Origin: Actinomyces capricornis
Lineage (GTDB): Bacteria > Actinomycetota > Actinomycetes > Actinomycetales > Actinomycetaceae
DNA length: 64,000 nucleotides
Direction: 5' to 3'
Assembly: GCF_019974135.1 (NCBI RefSeq)
Contig: NZ_AP025017.1
Span: forward strand, 2,170,001-2,234,000
A program made the position numbers and the translations under genes. Numbering within the stretch: position 1 is the first letter of the stretch; every line of letters starts with the position of its first letter. The notes under the pieces are model-generated. The model was not told the origin of the DNA. It was given only the letters and a program-made list of their open reading frames with translations, and made no database searches. Shown piece after piece: positions 1 to 10,933 of the stretch.

Positions 1-697
1 TGCCTCGTGCCCGCGTGCCGTCCATGGACCAGACCCGGGGAGCGCGGGCCGAGAACCACGCCATGGAGGACTCGGCCTCCACCGCGATGGGAGCATCCTC
101 GCGAGTGAGGATCCGCACCTCACCCACGCCGACCTCCAGGTCGATCGTGCTCAGCGCCGGGGCCTCCTGCGGCATCTCGCGCAGGTCGAGGATGACCTGG
201 CCCCCGGCCATCACCGGCAGCTCCCGGCCGGTGCCCTCGCCGGCCTCGACCAGGTCCTGCCAGGTGTAGGTGGTCCGTCCCACCGCCTCCTCCATCCTGT
301 TGACCGGGATGGCCCGCACGGCGGCGGGCACTGCGGCGCCCACGGCCAGGACGGGAAGGGCCACCAGCAGGGCGGGCCAGCCCAGCAGGCTCATCCAGCC
401 GCCGCGACGGCGCCCCACCCCACTGGCCACGATCCCGGCCCCCAGGATCCCCACCGGCACTCCGAGCAGGAGCAGGCCCCCGTTGACCAGGCCAACGGCG
501 CCGCGCGTCAGGAGCAGGCCGATGAGGGCCGTGGCCAGCAGGGATAGGGCCAGGACGACCAGGCTCAGGCGTCGAGCGGGCCCCCTGCGCCTCATCGGGG
601 CGGGTCGCTGAGGGAGCGAGGGCCCGCCCGGGCCGGTGTCGTGGGCCGGAGGTGCGGGGGCGGAGGGAGTGGAGTGGTACGGGGCGCTGGCATCCAT
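1..697 (-). CDS. LiaF-like membrane protein (3' end cut by window edge)
   Basis: An open frame runs on the minus strand from an ATG at 697 to the window edge with no stop, giving 232 residues. After a Pro-rich, probably cytoplasmic start come about three hydrophobic segments (roughly residues 45-65, 70-90 and 100-120). A soluble part follows containing DLEVGVGEVRI, typical of the C-terminal beta-strand domain of LiaF/DUF4097-like envelope-stress proteins. It diverges from a PspC sensor kinase, and this pairing is common in actinobacteria. I infer a membrane regulator or sensor partner of that two-component system. The C-terminus is missing, so the family call is tentative. Confidence 0.6.
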   Translation of the reverse strand, partial: MDASAPYHSTPSAPAPPAHDTGPGGPSLPQRPAPMRRRGPARRLSLVVLALSLLATALIGLLLTRGAVGLVNGGLLLLGVPVGILGAGIVASGVGRRRGGWMSLLGWPALLVALPVLAVGAAVPAAVRAIPVNRMEEAVGRTTYTWQDLVEAGEGTGRELPVMAGGQVILDLREMPQEAPALSTIDLEVGVGEVRILTREDAPIAVEAESSMAWFSARAPRVWSMDGTRARG

Positions 698-730
698 GTC
701 GTCATCCTGCGCTGCGCCCCGGGGCGCGCG

Positions 731-752
731 CGATCAGGGAACACCCTGATCG
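731..752. promoter_or_regulatory. perfect inverted repeat in divergent promoter region
   Basis: Two 9-bp arms (CGATCAGGG at 731-739 and its complement at 744-752) flank a 4-base spacer. The half-site CCCTGATCG recurs at 777-785, and a GATATC-centred imperfect palindrome lies at about 754-769. All of this is in the 136-bp gap between the LiaF-like gene and the sensor kinase. It is likely an operator for the response regulator encoded at 2302, but that is inference. Confidence 0.5.
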
Positions 753-833
753 GCCCCGGATATCGGGGGATTCCTCCCCTGATCGAGCCCCCTGAGGACC
801 CGCATCGCGGCGGGATGGGGGCATGATGAGGCC

Positions 834-2189
834 ATGACGACGACGCAGCCCGGCCGCCTTCCGGGGCGGGCCGGTCCACAGGGCCCCGCCGCCGGCCCTG
901 CGCCGTCCGCCCCCGATGCCCCGGCCTCCCAGCGCCTGGCGCTCAGGCGCCCGGGGCGGCGCCTGGCAGCTGCGCCGCCCCACGTCCCGAGGCCCGAGCC
1001 CGCCTCCTCCCGCCGGCCCGCCCTCATCGCCGGGGTGTGCGCCGGGGTGGGGGCCCACCTGGGCCTGCCCGTGCGGCAGGTGCGGCTGGCGGCCGTCGTC
1101 CTGGCCCTCGCCGGGGGAGCGGGCCTGCTGCTCTACCTCCTGCTGTGGGTGGCGGTGCCCGTGGGCGACCCCTGGGCCGAGGCCTGGGGCACCCGGTCCC
1201 CGGCCCGGCGGCGCCTGGCCTCCCGCCCCCGGGCGAGCACAACCGCCTCGCGCCGCCTGGGCACCGCCCTGGGCGGGGGCGCACTCCTTGCGGCCGCTGC
1301 CCTGGCCGCCCTGTGGCGCAGCGGCGGCCTGCGGGATGTCGGCGTCCTACTGCCCCTGGTCCTCATCGTCTCCGGCGCGGCCCTGGCCTGGTCCCAGGTC
1401 GATGCGCTCACCGGCCCCGCACGCCGGCCCGGCGCCGCGCTGCGCCTGGCCGGGGGCGTGGTGCTGGCCGCCGTGGGCATCGTGCTGTGGGTGGCCTCTG
1501 AGACCCCGCCGCGGGCGCTGCTGGCCGGTGGCCTCACCGGTGGTGCCCTGGTGGTGGGCGTCGGCCTGGTGCTGGCGCCCCTGTGGCTGCGCACCCACCG
1601 CGCCCTGGCCGAGACCCGTGCCGCCGAGGCCCGCGAGGCCGAGCGGGCCGATATCGCCGCCCACCTGCACGACTCGGTGCTCCAGACCCTCACCCTCATC
1701 CGCCGGCGCTCGGGCGAGCCGGAGGTGGTCGCCCGCCTGGCCCGCTCCCAGGAGCGCGAGCTGCGGGCCTGGCTCTACACCGACCGCCCCGAGCCGGGCA
1801 CCTCGGTGGCCGACGCCTTCCAGGACCTGGCCGGGGAGATCGAGGACCGCTACGGGGTGGCGGTGGATACCGTGTGCGTCGGCGACCGAGCCCCGGACCG
1901 CTCCACCGAGGTGGTGGTGGCCGCGGCGCGCGAGGCGCTGTCCAACGCCGTGCGCCACGGCGCCCCACCGGTCTCCCTCTACGTGGAGGCCGGGGCCTGG
2001 GGCACTGAGGTGTTCATCCGCGACCGGGGCGAGGGCTTCGATCCGGAGGACCTCGCCAGGATCGCCCCGGACCGCCACGGGGTGCGGGAGTCCATCATCG
2101 CCCGCATGGAGCGCCACGGGGGCCAGGCCCACCTGCGCCGCCTGGAGCGGGGCACCGAGGTCCGCCTGGTCCTGCCCGCCCCGGACTGA
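834..2189 (+). CDS. PspC-domain sensor histidine kinase
   Basis: A 451-residue NarL/LiaS-type kinase. A Pro/Arg-rich tail (1-56) precedes a PspC domain (about 57-112, with ALIAGVCAGVGAHLG and a membrane helix). More hydrophobic segments run to about residue 245. The dimerisation/phosphorylation box HLHDSVLQTL has its likely phospho-His at 279. An HATPase domain follows with N-box EALSNAVRHG (Asn about 371) and G-box DRGEGFD. It should sense envelope stress through the membrane part and phosphorylate the regulator encoded 112 bp downstream. CATGAT lies 6 bases before the ATG, so the message may be leaderless. Confidence 0.88.
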   Translation: MTTTQPGRLPGRAGPQGPAAGPAPSAPDAPASQRLALRRPGRRLAAAPPHVPRPEPASSRRPALIAGVCAGVGAHLGLPVRQVRLAAVVLALAGGAGLLLYLLLWVAVPVGDPWAEAWGTRSPARRRLASRPRASTTASRRLGTALGGGALLAAAALAALWRSGGLRDVGVLLPLVLIVSGAALAWSQVDALTGPARRPGAALRLAGGVVLAAVGIVLWVASETPPRALLAGGLTGGALVVGVGLVLAPLWLRTHRALAETRAAEAREAERADIAAHLHDSVLQTLTLIRRRSGEPEVVARLARSQERELRAWLYTDRPEPGTSVADAFQDLAGEIEDRYGVAVDTVCVGDRAPDRSTEVVVAAAREALSNAVRHGAPPVSLYVEAGAWGTEVFIRDRGEGFDPEDLARIAPDRHGVRESIIARMERHGGQAHLRRLERGTEVRLVLPAPD

Positions 2190-2301
2190 GGCTGTGCTCC
2201 GCCCTGCGCAAGCACTGCGGTAGCCGCAGCGGAGGCGGCGTGGAGACAGCGTGGAGACGCTGACAAGCATCGAGGAAGAAGTGAACACGACAGGAGTTCC
2301 C

Positions 2302-3018
2302 ATGACCACCCCATCCCCTTCCACCGGCCCCGCCGCCACCCACGGCGGCCACCAGGAGGGCGCCGCCCTGCGCGTCCTGGTGGTCGATGACCACGCCCTG
2401 GTGCGCACCGGGGTGCGCGCCGAGTTGACCGCCCACGCCCCGGATCTCGACGTCGTCGCCGAGGCCGACGACGTCGAGGGCGCCATCGCCGCCGTCCATG
2501 CCCTCCAGCCCGATGTCGTCCTGCTCGACGTGCACCTGCCGGGGGGCAATGGCGGGGGAGGGGCCGAGGTGGTGGCCGCCTGCCACGATGTGCCCGCCAC
2601 CCGCTTCCTGGCACTATCGGTCTCCGATGCCTCCGAGGACGTCGTCGGGGTTATTCGGGCCGGGGCCCGCGGGTATGTCACCAAGGCGATCTCCACCGAG
2701 GACCTGGCCCAGGCGGTGCGCCGTGTGGCCGCGGGGGACGCCGCCTTCTCCCCCCGACTGGCCGGATTCGTCCTGGACGCCTTCGGGGCCGGGGCGGGGG
2801 AGGTGGCGGTGGCCGACTCCGAGCTGGACCGCCTGTCCTCCCGGGAGCGGGAGGTCATGCGCCTCATCGCCCGGGGATACACCTACAAGGAGTGCGCCTC
2901 GGAGCTGTTCATCTCCATCAAGACGGTGGAGACGCATGTCTCGGCCGTGCTGCGCAAGCTCCAGCTGTCCAACCGCAATGAGCTGACCCGATGGGCGGTG
3001 GCCCGCCGCATCGTGTGA
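2302..3018 (+). CDS. LuxR/NarL-family response regulator
   Basis: 238 residues: receiver domain (acidic pair in VLVVDDHAL at 29-30, phospho-acceptor Asp about 76 in LLDVHLPG, Lys about 128 in YVTKAIS) and a C-terminal LuxR-type HTH (about 170-232, with LSSREREVMRLIARG and SIKTVETHVSAVLRKL). I chose the ATG at 2302 because AGGAG stands 5 bases before it. An in-frame GTG at 2251 or 2281 could give a longer form. It is the cognate regulator of the upstream kinase. Two 11-bp GCGTGGAGAC-type repeats precede the gene (about 2238-2259). Confidence 0.9.
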   Translation: MTTPSPSTGPAATHGGHQEGAALRVLVVDDHALVRTGVRAELTAHAPDLDVVAEADDVEGAIAAVHALQPDVVLLDVHLPGGNGGGGAEVVAACHDVPATRFLALSVSDASEDVVGVIRAGARGYVTKAISTEDLAQAVRRVAAGDAAFSPRLAGFVLDAFGAGAGEVAVADSELDRLSSREREVMRLIARGYTYKECASELFISIKTVETHVSAVLRKLQLSNRNELTRWAVARRIV

Positions 3019-3077
3019 GGGCAGTTCTCCCCGGGCGCCTCGGCCTGCGGTGCTCGGGGACCGCTGTACCCTGTGAC

Positions 3078-3243
3078 GTGCAGATACCGTGCAGATAACG
3101 TCTAGAGACCGCGTGGATGGCATCCAGATGCCGCGCAGATACCGTGCAGGCACCGTATCGATGACCGGCCGGTCGTGGGCGGGGGCCGTGCGGGTGCTGG
3201 GCGAGGGACGGTGTCGATACCGTACTGATGCCGCGGCGGCACC
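3078..3243. repeat. degenerate 11-bp tandem repeats in two blocks
   Basis: From 3078 to 3154 seven consecutive 11-base units can be read, for example GTGCAGATACC, GTGCAGATAAC, GTCTAGAGACC and GCGCAGATACC. A 12-base unit follows to 3166. The period resumes at 3211-3243 with GTGTCGATACC, GTACTGATGCC and GCGGCGGCACC. The block fills most of the 258-bp gap between the regulator gene and the DUF456 gene. A spacing of about one helical turn suggests phased protein binding. No gene is seen here. Confidence 0.75.
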
Positions 3244-3276
3244 GGCCGCCTGCGCACCGACAACCAGGAAGACCCC

Positions 3277-3762
3277 ATGGACCCGATCCTTCTCAACGTC
3301 CTCATCGCCCTGGCCATCCTCATCGGCCTGGGCGGGGCCCTGACCCAGATCTACCCCGGTCCCATCGTCGTGCTGGGGGCGGTGGTCCTGTGGGCGCTCC
3401 TCACCGGAGGAACCGCCGCCTGGGTGGTCCTGGCCATCAGCGCAGCGGCCATCATCCTCACCGGTGTGGGCAAGTACATCCTGGTGGGCCGGCGCCTGAG
3501 CAGCGCCGGCGTCCCGGGCATCTCCCTCATCGTGGGCGGCCTGGCCGGGATCGCGGGCTTCTTCCTCATCCCGGTGGTGGGCCTGCCGGTGGGCTTCACC
3601 CTGGGCGTCTACCTGTGGGAGTGGCTGCGCCGCGGCCAGGAGGCCCCCGCCCGCTCCGCCGCCTGGGAGGCCATCAAGGCCCAGGGCCTGGCCATCGTCC
3701 TGGAGCTGGCCGGCTGCCTCATCGCGGCCGCGGCCTGGGGCGCCGCGCTGCTGGTCGGGTAG
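3277..3762 (+). CDS. DUF456 family membrane protein
   Basis: 161 residues, almost entirely hydrophobic. Four to five membrane helices are visible (about 5-25, 30-50, 52-70, 85-110, 135-160), with the Gly-rich pattern of DUF456 proteins (for example LIGLGGALTQIYPGPIVVLG near the start). Family function is unknown. CAGGAAG lies just before the ATG. It stands alone between the regulator and the tRNA modification gene on the same strand. Confidence 0.75.
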   Translation: MDPILLNVLIALAILIGLGGALTQIYPGPIVVLGAVVLWALLTGGTAAWVVLAISAAAIILTGVGKYILVGRRLSSAGVPGISLIVGGLAGIAGFFLIPVVGLPVGFTLGVYLWEWLRRGQEAPARSAAWEAIKAQGLAIVLELAGCLIAAAAWGAALLVG

Positions 3763-3824
3763 CCCTGCCCACCGGCTCCCATGGTGCTCCCGCCCCGCAC
3801 CCGATCCGTGCGAGGATGCTGGCC

Positions 3825-4655
3825 GTGAGCCCGCCCTCCGAACCGATCCGGCCCACTGCGAGCCCTGCCCCCGACCCGCGCCTCCTCCACACCGTGGAGC
3901 ACCTGGCCCAGGACGGGCTGGTCATCCTGCCCACCGACACCGTCTACGGCATCGGCTGCGCCGCGCGCTCGGCCCACGCCGTCGGACGGCTCCTGGCGGC
4001 CAAGGGCAGGGGGCGCAGCATGCCCCCACCAGTGCTGGTCTCGGGTCCGGCCGACCTGAAGGCGGTGGTCGACGAGCTGCCCGAGGCCGCCCGCACCCTC
4101 ATCTCCACCTTCTGGCCCGGGCCCCTCACCCTCGTCCTGGACGCCGCCCCCGACCTGTCTTGGGATCTGGGGGAGACCGGCGGCACCATCGCGGTGAGGA
4201 TGCCCGACCACCCCCTGACCCTCCAGCTCCTGCGGGCCGCCGGCCCCCTGGCGGTCACCAGTGCCAACCGCACGGGGGCGCCGCCGGCCACCAGCGCCGC
4301 CGAGGCCAGGGCCGCCTTCTCCGGGCGGGTCCGGAGCGCCGGCTCCCCCGATCCCCAGAGCCCCCAGGACGCCGAGTCATGCGGCGCGCAGGCCTCCCCG
4401 TGCCGGGACATCCTCCTGCTCGACGGCGGCTCCACCCCCGGCCCCCTGCCCTCGACGATCGTCGACCTCTCCGGCCCCCACGCCCAGACCCCGGTCATCC
4501 TGCGCGAGGGGGTCCTCGATGCGCGCCTGGTCCAGGAGATCGCCGCCGCGCCGCCCAGCGCCCCGTCCGCCTCCGGCACTCCCATCCCGCCCGAGGCCAC
4601 GGCTGCTCCCAGTGCTGCCGATACGCCGCTGCGGACCGAGGAGGCGATCGAGTGA
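3825..4655 (+). CDS. tsaC: L-threonylcarbamoyladenylate synthase (TsaC/Sua5/YrdC)
   Basis: Makes threonylcarbamoyl-AMP from threonine, bicarbonate and ATP for the t6A37 modification of ANN-decoding tRNAs. The YrdC-fold hallmarks are visible: GLVILPTDTVYGIGC, FWPGPLTLVL, IAVRMPDHPL and VTSANRTGAPP, ending in STIVDLSG and ILREG. About 276 residues, with a low-complexity Pro/Ala tail beyond the domain (last about 40 residues). Start: GTG 3825 has GAGG nine bases upstream; an in-frame ATG at 3816 is the alternative. The stop overlaps the next start (GTGA), so it is cotranslated with the transferase gene, as is common in actinobacteria before atp genes. Confidence 0.92.
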   Translation: MSPPSEPIRPTASPAPDPRLLHTVEHLAQDGLVILPTDTVYGIGCAARSAHAVGRLLAAKGRGRSMPPPVLVSGPADLKAVVDELPEAARTLISTFWPGPLTLVLDAAPDLSWDLGETGGTIAVRMPDHPLTLQLLRAAGPLAVTSANRTGAPPATSAAEARAAFSGRVRSAGSPDPQSPQDAESCGAQASPCRDILLLDGGSTPGPLPSTIVDLSGPHAQTPVILREGVLDARLVQEIAAAPPSAPSASGTPIPPEATAAPSAADTPLRTEEAIE

Positions 4656-6043
4656 AGGTCTACCTGCTCATCCTGGCGGTGGCCGCCGCCGTGACCTACA
4701 TCGCCGTGCCCATCGTGCGGCACGTGGCCCTGGTCTCCAACGCCCTGACGCCGGTGCGCGCCCGGGACGTGCACGCCACCCCCACGCCCCGCCTGGGCGG
4801 CGTGGCCATGTTCCTGGGCCTGGCCAGTGCCGTGGCCGTGGCCAGTCAGGTCCCCTACCTGGCAGATGTCATCGACTCCAGCGCCTGGGCGGTGGTCCTG
4901 GGCGCCGGGCTGGTCTGCCTGCTGGGCGTGGTCGACGACCTGTGGGAGCTGGACTGGATGACCAAGCTCGCCGGGCAGGCCCTGGCCGCGGGCGTCATGG
5001 CCTGGCAGGGGGTCCAGCTCTTCACCTTCCCCATCGGGGGCCTGACCATCGGCTCGGCCCGCCTGTCCCTGGTCTCCACCGTCATCGTGGTGCTCGTGGC
5101 TATCAATGCGGTCAACTGGGTCGATGGGCTCGATGGGCTGGCCGCCGGCGTGGTGGGCATCGGGGCGACGGCCTTCTTCCTGTTCGCCTATGTGCTCACC
5201 CGCACCACCTCCCCGGAGTCCTACACCTCCCTGGCCGCCACCGTGGTGGCCGCCCTCATCGGGGTGTGCGTGGGCTTCCTCCCCCACAACTTCAACCCGG
5301 CCACCATCTTCATGGGCGACTCCGGCTCCATGCAGCTGGGCCTGGTCTCGGCCGCCTCCACCATCATCGTCACCGGGCAGATCGACCCGGGCGGCCTGGA
5401 GGGCTCGCGGGCCGTCCCCGCCTTCCTGCCCATCCTGCTGCCCCTGGCGATCCTGCTGCTGCCCGTGACCGACATGGTCCGCCTCATCGTCAGCCGCATC
5501 ATGGCCGGCCACAGCCCCTTCCACGCCGACCGCACCCATATGCACCACCGCCTCCTGGCAGCCGGGCACTCCCACCGGCGGGCCGTGCTGGTGATGTACA
5601 TCTGGACCGCCGTGGGCTCCTTCTCCGTGGCGGCCATGGCCTTCTTCCCCATGCACTGGGTGGTGCTGGGGGCGGCGGTCGCCGTCATCATCGGCGTGGT
5701 CGTCACCGTCGACCTCATGCCCGGGGTTCGCTCGGCCATGACCCGGCGCACCGGTGCGCGCCACGCCCGCGTCATCTCCTCCCACCTGGTCTCCGGTACC
5801 GGCCGCATCACCCGCCCGGCCCAGGGCGAGGCGCCCCCGGGCACAGGCGCCATCCCGATCGTGGCTCAGCGCCCGCCCCGGCACCAGTGGCAGGCCCCGG
5901 CCGCGCAGGCGGCCCACCGCCCCGTCAAGGACCCCGCCCACCAGGGCGCCCACCATCCCGCCGGCCAGGGCGCCCGGCCGGGCGCAGGCGGGCCGCCCCG
6001 GACCCCCGCCGCACCGGAACCGCTGCCAGGAGACCGCCGATGA
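4652..6043 (+). CDS. wecA: WecA/TagO-like undecaprenyl-phosphate sugar-1-phosphate transferase
   Basis: 463 residues with about 10-11 membrane helices. It should transfer a GlcNAc-1-phosphate-type unit from UDP-sugar to undecaprenyl phosphate at the inner membrane face, starting a wall polymer or linkage unit. Family motifs are present: Asp pair in GVVDDLWELD (95-96), NWVDGLDGLAAG (from about 155), FMGDSGSM (Asp about 223) and HMHHRL in the last cytoplasmic loop. The final about 80 residues are a Pro/His/Ala-rich tail not needed by the family. It starts with GTG overlapping the tsaC stop and ends in an ATGA overlap with the next gene. Confidence 0.87.
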   Translation: MKVYLLILAVAAAVTYIAVPIVRHVALVSNALTPVRARDVHATPTPRLGGVAMFLGLASAVAVASQVPYLADVIDSSAWAVVLGAGLVCLLGVVDDLWELDWMTKLAGQALAAGVMAWQGVQLFTFPIGGLTIGSARLSLVSTVIVVLVAINAVNWVDGLDGLAAGVVGIGATAFFLFAYVLTRTTSPESYTSLAATVVAALIGVCVGFLPHNFNPATIFMGDSGSMQLGLVSAASTIIVTGQIDPGGLEGSRAVPAFLPILLPLAILLLPVTDMVRLIVSRIMAGHSPFHADRTHMHHRLLAAGHSHRRAVLVMYIWTAVGSFSVAAMAFFPMHWVVLGAAVAVIIGVVVTVDLMPGVRSAMTRRTGARHARVISSHLVSGTGRITRPAQGEAPPGTGAIPIVAQRPPRHQWQAPAAQAAHRPVKDPAHQGAHHPAGQGARPGAGGPPRTPAAPEPLPGDRR

Positions 6044-6489
6044 GCCAGGACGCCCCCGCGACCGCCTCCAGCCGGGCCCTCCTGGAGGCCGCCGTCCGGC
6101 TCAGGCGCGTCCTGCTGATGGTCACCGGCACCCTCATTGCGGCCCAGGCCCTATGGGTCCTGGCCCTCGGCGTCCAGCGGCCCCTGGCGACGCTCCTGGT
6201 GGGTGCGCTGGCCACGACGGCGCTGCTGTCCTCCATCTGGATCCTCCTGGGGCGCATGGCCCGCTCGGGATTCGCCGCCCTGGCGGCCTGGGTGGCGGGG
6301 GGGTACCTGCTGCGCATCGGGATCCTCCTGGCGGCCCTGCTCGGCGGGCGCGCTGCAGGCCTCGACCTCACCGTAATGGGGGTCTCGCTCATCGCCGCCA
6401 TCATCGCCGGCATGCTCGCCGAGACCATCATCCTCTCGCGCGCCCGGATCCTCACCGTGGAGCCGGGAACCTCCGGCGATGGCGCCTGA
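6040..6489 (+). CDS. AtpI-like small membrane protein
   Basis: 149 residues with four predicted membrane helices (about 22-42, 48-70, 76-98 and 107-130). Position directly before atpB and the size fit the ATP synthase protein I/AtpI group, thought to help c-ring assembly or magnesium supply. The sequence is poorly conserved, so the call leans on context. The ATG overlaps the previous stop (ATGA) and AGGAG lies 7 bases upstream. Confidence 0.65.
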   Translation: MSQDAPATASSRALLEAAVRLRRVLLMVTGTLIAAQALWVLALGVQRPLATLLVGALATTALLSSIWILLGRMARSGFAALAAWVAGGYLLRIGILLAALLGGRAAGLDLTVMGVSLIAAIIAGMLAETIILSRARILTVEPGTSGDGA

Positions 6490-6540
6490 GCCCCTACCCC
6501 CGGCGGCCTGCGCGGCGCCCGGGTGCCGGGCGACCACGCA

Positions 6541-6658
6541 GCGCCGCGGCCCGCGGGTGAGGCGGCGTCATTAAGGAATGGTAGGATCGCCGCCTGATGC
6601 GGCCCCTCAGTCCTAGGGAGCCCTGCTTAGCCCCGAGCATCGACCTCAGGAGGACATC
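6541..6658 (+). promoter_or_regulatory. leader of the atp operon
   Basis: The gap before atpB contains a possible -10 (TAGGAT, 6582-6587) without a clear -35, and a strong Shine-Dalgarno AGGAGG at 6648-6653. That site is placed for a CTG at 6659, not for the GTG at 6689. The promoter call is weak; the ribosome site is clear. Confidence 0.4.
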
Positions 6659-6688
6659 CTGTCCACGCACACCGTCGCCGACGACGCC

Positions 6689-8406
<1,718 letters not shown>

Positions 8407-8410
<4 letters not shown>

Positions 8411-9222
8411 ACTCGGGAACCGCGGCCACCCGCGCCCACGTCAGGGCCGCATGGACCCCCGTGCTCAACGCCGCCGGGGTTGAGGGCCAGGAGCTGGGCC
8501 GTCAGATCCTGGCGGTGGCCCACCAGGTGGCCAAGGCACCCCTGCGCGGCCCCCTGACCGATCCGGGCCGCCAGGCCCAGGACAAGGCGGACCTGGCCGC
8601 CGGCCTGCTGAGGGGCAGGGTCGACGACCGTGTCGTGGAGCTGGTCAGCGCCATGGCGCGGGGCCGCTGGTCCGCCCCCGTGGACATCATCTCCGCGCTC
8701 CACGACCTGGGCATCGAGGCCGTCCTGCACGGGGCGCACGCCGACGGCACCATGGGCAGTATCGAGCAGGAGCTCTTCGGCGTCGTGGGCCACCTCGACC
8801 AGGACCGCGAGCTGCGTCAGGCCCTGGAGCCCTCCCGGCGCACCACCACTGAGGCGCGCGTGCGCCTGGCCGAGCAGGTCTTCGCCGCGCACATCTCCGC
8901 GCCGGCCATGAGCCTGCTGCGCTGGTGCGTGCGCCACCGCACCGAGGGCGGGCCCCGCCGCAACCTGCGCCGCGTCATCGAGCGCGCCGCCGCCATCCAG
9001 CACCGCACCATCGCCGACGTCGTCACGGCCCAGCCCATGACCAGGTCCCAGGAGGAGCGCCTGCGCGCCATCCTCACCCGCCGCCTGGGCAGCCAGGTCG
9101 AGCTCAACACCGTGGTGGATCCCGGCGTCATCGGCGGGATGCGCATCACCGTCAGGAGCCACGTCATGGACCGCACCGTGCGCAGCACCATCGCACAGCT
9201 GCGCACCCAGATGGCCGGCTAG
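8407..9222 (+). CDS. atpH: F0F1 ATP synthase subunit delta
   Basis: 271 residues, the long actinobacterial form of delta (OSCP) that connects the b stalk to the top of F1. The conserved C-terminal region is visible: [23 protein letters not shown] followed by IGGMRI. Starts at GTG overlapping the atpF stop. There are 76 bp to atpA. Confidence 0.93.
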
Positions 9223-9298
9223 CCCAACCCCGCACAGCCGCACCGCGGCGCCCCAGACCACAGACCCACTCACGCAAGGACATACGAGGAGACGACAG

Positions 9299-10930
9299 AT
9301 GGCAGAGCTGACGATCAGGCCCGAGGAGATCCGCTCGGCCCTCAGCGAGTTCGCCGCGTCCTACAAGCCCGCCGAGGTCGCCGCCCACGAGGTCGGGCAC
9401 GTCGTCTTCGCCGCCGACGGCATCGCCCACGTCGAGGGCCTGCCCGGCGTCATGGCCAACGAGCTGCTCACCTTCGAGGACGGCACCGCCGGACTGGCCA
9501 TGAACCTGGAGGAGCGCCGGATCGGCGTGGTCATCCTGGGCGGCTTCGACGGCATCGACGAGGGCCAGGTCGTGCGCCGCACCGGCGAGGTGCTGTCCGT
9601 GCCCGTGGGCGACGCCTACCTGGGGCGCGTGGTCGACCCCCTGGGCCGCCCCATCGACGGCCTGGGCGACATCGCCTCGGACTCCCGCCGCGCCCTGGAG
9701 CTCCAGGCCCCCGGCGTCATGGCCCGCAAGTCCGTCCACGAGCCCCTCCAGACCGGGCTCAAGGCCATCGACTCCATGATCCCCATCGGCCGGGGCCAGC
9801 GCCAGCTCATCATCGGCGACCGCCAGACCGGTAAGACCGCCATCGCCCTGGACACCATCCTCAACCAGAAGGCGGCCTGGGACAGCGGGGACCCGGCCCA
9901 GCAGGTGCGCTGCATCTACGTGGCCACCGGCCAGAAGGGCTCGACCATCGCCGCGGTGCGCGCCACCCTGGAGGAGCGCGGCGCCCTGGAGTACACCACG
10001 ATCGTGGCCTCCCCCGCCTCCGACCCGGCCGGATTCAAGTACCTCTCGCCCTACACGGGCAGCGCCATCGGCCAGCACTGGATGTACCAGGGCAAGCACG
10101 TCCTCATCGTCTTCGACGACTTGTCCAAGCAGGCCGAGGCCTACCGCGCCGTCTCCCTGCTGCTGCGCCGCCCGCCGGGCCGCGAGGCCTACCCCGGCGA
10201 CGTCTTCTACCTCCACTCCCGCCTCCTGGAGCGCTGCGCCAAGCTCTCCGACGAGCTGGGCGGGGGCTCGATGACCGGGCTGCCCATCATCGAGACCAAG
10301 GCCAACGACGTCTCGGCCTACATCCCCACCAACGTCATCTCCATCACCGACGGGCAGATCTTCCTGCAGTCCGACCTGTTCAACGCCGACCAGCGCCCCG
10401 CCGTCGACGTGGGCATCTCCGTGTCCCGCGTGGGCGGCGCCGCCCAGATCAAGGCCATGAAGAAGGTCGCCGGAACCCTCAAGATCACCCTGGCGCAGTA
10501 CCGCTCCATGCAGGCCTTCGCCATGTTCGCCTCCGACCTGGACGCCGCCACCCGCGCCCAGCTCACCCGCGGCGAGCGCCTCATGGAGCTGCTCAAGCAG
10601 CCCCAGCACACCCCCTACCCCGTGGCCGAGCAGGTGGTCTCGGTGTGGGCCGGCACCAACGGCTACCTCGACGACCTGGAGGTCTCCGAGGTCCTGCCCT
10701 TCGAGGCCTCCCTGCTGGACCACCTGCGCCGCAACACCGCACTGCTCCAGACCATCGCCGAGTCCGGAACGCTGAGCGAGGACACCGAGGAGGCCCTGCG
10801 CGGGGCTGTCGAGGACTTCCGCCGCACCTACCTGGCCGGCGGGCAGATCCTGGAGGCCCAGGCCGCCGGACCCGAGGAGCCGGCCGGTGCCGAGCGCACC
10901 CACGAGAAGATCGTCCTCAAGAGGGGCTGA
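9299..10930 (+). CDS. atpA: F0F1 ATP synthase subunit alpha
   Basis: 543 residues. Non-catalytic nucleotide-binding subunit of the F1 hexamer. Walker A GDRQTGKT at about 173-180, Walker B-type strand in [17 protein letters not shown], and the family signature [13 protein letters not shown] containing the arginine-finger region. GAGGAGACGACAG precedes the ATG. The C-terminal extension (about 520-543) is Ala/Glu-rich. Confidence 0.98.
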   Translation: MAELTIRPEEIRSALSEFAASYKPAEVAAHEVGHVVFAADGIAHVEGLPGVMANELLTFEDGTAGLAMNLEERRIGVVILGGFDGIDEGQVVRRTGEVLSVPVGDAYLGRVVDPLGRPIDGLGDIASDSRRALELQAPGVMARKSVHEPLQTGLKAIDSMIPIGRGQRQLIIGDRQTGKTAIALDTILNQKAAWDSGDPAQQVRCIYVATGQKGSTIAAVRATLEERGALEYTTIVASPASDPAGFKYLSPYTGSAIGQHWMYQGKHVLIVFDDLSKQAEAYRAVSLLLRRPPGREAYPGDVFYLHSRLLERCAKLSDELGGGSMTGLPIIETKANDVSAYIPTNVISITDGQIFLQSDLFNADQRPAVDVGISVSRVGGAAQIKAMKKVAGTLKITLAQYRSMQAFAMFASDLDAATRAQLTRGERLMELLKQPQHTPYPVAEQVVSVWAGTNGYLDDLEVSEVLPFEASLLDHLRRNTALLQTIAESGTLSEDTEEALRGAVEDFRRTYLAGGQILEAQAAGPEEPAGAERTHEKIVLKRG

Positions 10931-10933
10931 CAC

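Noticed and set aside
3078..3166. CRISPR-like array
   Set aside because: Units are only 11 bases, contiguous, degenerate and without spacers; no cas genes in the window.
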